From assembly GCF_000010785.1 (NCBI RefSeq), contig NC_013799.1, forward strand, positions 930,001-994,000: a DNA stretch of 64,000 bases, written 5' to 3'. The notes under the pieces were generated by a model, which was given only the letters and a program-made list of their open reading frames with translations, was not told where the DNA came from and did no database searches. Position 1 is the stretch's first letter. Every line of letters begins with the position of its first letter. This document shows positions 63,874 through 64,000 of the stretch, one piece after another. The position numbers and the translations under genes are program-made. This DNA comes from Hydrogenobacter thermophilus TK-6 (GTDB lineage: Bacteria > Aquificota > Aquificia > Aquificales > Aquificaceae).

Positions 63874-64000
63874 TCCCTTCCCCTTTTTATGAGCTTTAAA
63901 AACTCCTCCCTTGTTCTTATGTCGCTCAGGAAAATGCCCCTTAAGGCGGAGGTGGTGGTAAGGTGCCCCGGAGATATAACTCCCCTCATGGACATGCACA
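63870..64000 (-). CDS. folE: GTP cyclohydrolase I, C-terminal end (runs off the window)
   Basis: The last 42 residues are readable on the minus strand: CMSMRGVISPGHLTTTSALR followed by GIFLSDIRTREEFLKLIKRG and RE. The zinc-binding Cys and 'TTTSALRGIF' are the family's C-terminal signature. It makes dihydroneopterin triphosphate, the precursor of folate and of the queD product. The stop overlaps the lpxI start (ATGA). Confidence 0.88.
   Translation of the reverse strand, partial: CMSMRGVISPGHLTTTSALRGIFLSDIRTREEFLKLIKRGRE

Overview
The window looks like a chromosomal piece of a thermophilic, chemolithoautotrophic member of the Aquificaceae (Hydrogenobacter/Thermocrinis type). The arguments are a leucyl-tRNA synthetase that stops before its KMSKS half (split LeuRS, a known Aquificales trait), a TusA-DsrE-DsrF-DsrH sulfur-carrier set, tightly overlapping genes, and housekeeping genes scattered among unrelated operons. 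The genus is an inference from gene content, not from an alignment.

Layout. 0-2 kb: the N-terminal part of rpsA and rtcB on the minus strand. 2.0-14.8 kb: an AT-rich accessory island bounded on both sides by decayed copies of one insertion element. It holds a Tat-exported beta-propeller protein with a seven-histidine pattern like the CuZ site of nitrous-oxide reductase but no CuA domain, then three FtsX/MacB-type permeases and two ATPases, a membrane-anchored periplasmic protein, a DUF2231 (putative b-type cytochrome) protein, a YtkA-like protein, a membrane histidine kinase and a convergent NtrC-type sigma-54 activator. A near-perfect sigma-54 promoter stands just before the propeller gene and decides its start codon, with two candidate activator sites farther upstream. 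This is the candidate undescribed system: an inducible single-domain N2O-reductase-like enzyme with its own assembly/export machinery.

14.8-31 kb: a subtilase, a lone polysaccharide-export permease, trpB1, then a long minus-strand operon leuS(alpha)-orf-panB-pilB-tusA-dsrE-dsrF-dsrH-queD-priA (the PriA has lost its ATPase motifs), dnaK and a lipoate ligase. A 0.55-kb intergenic tract carries interleaved direct and inverted repeats. 29.8-37.9 kb: two glycosyltransferases, gspG, and the plus-strand operon cysS-trpS-PHP protein-orf-GGDEF-GGDEF. 37.8-44.8 kb: a seven-gene minus-strand oxidoreductase operon (ene-reductase, 2Fe-2S and molybdopterin subunits, aldo/keto reductase, thioesterase, nitroreductase, TauE-type exporter) divergent from an HxlR regulator that is followed by trpB2.

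46-64 kb: tRNA-Asn, minCDE, a HAD phosphatase, polysaccharide deacetylase and glycosyltransferase, two parvulin/SurA-like chaperones, glcD, a DUF507 duplication, a methyltransferase, atpC, a third copy of the decayed element, mtnB-metE-histidine kinase, ribBA, an MsbA-type exporter, lpxI and the end of folE.

A recurring regulatory feature is a -10 box placed 6-9 bases before the start codon of first genes of transcription units (rtcB, trpB1, leuS, the glycosyltransferase at 29.8 kb, cysS, glcD, mtnB and the NtrC regulator), which predicts leaderless mRNAs.
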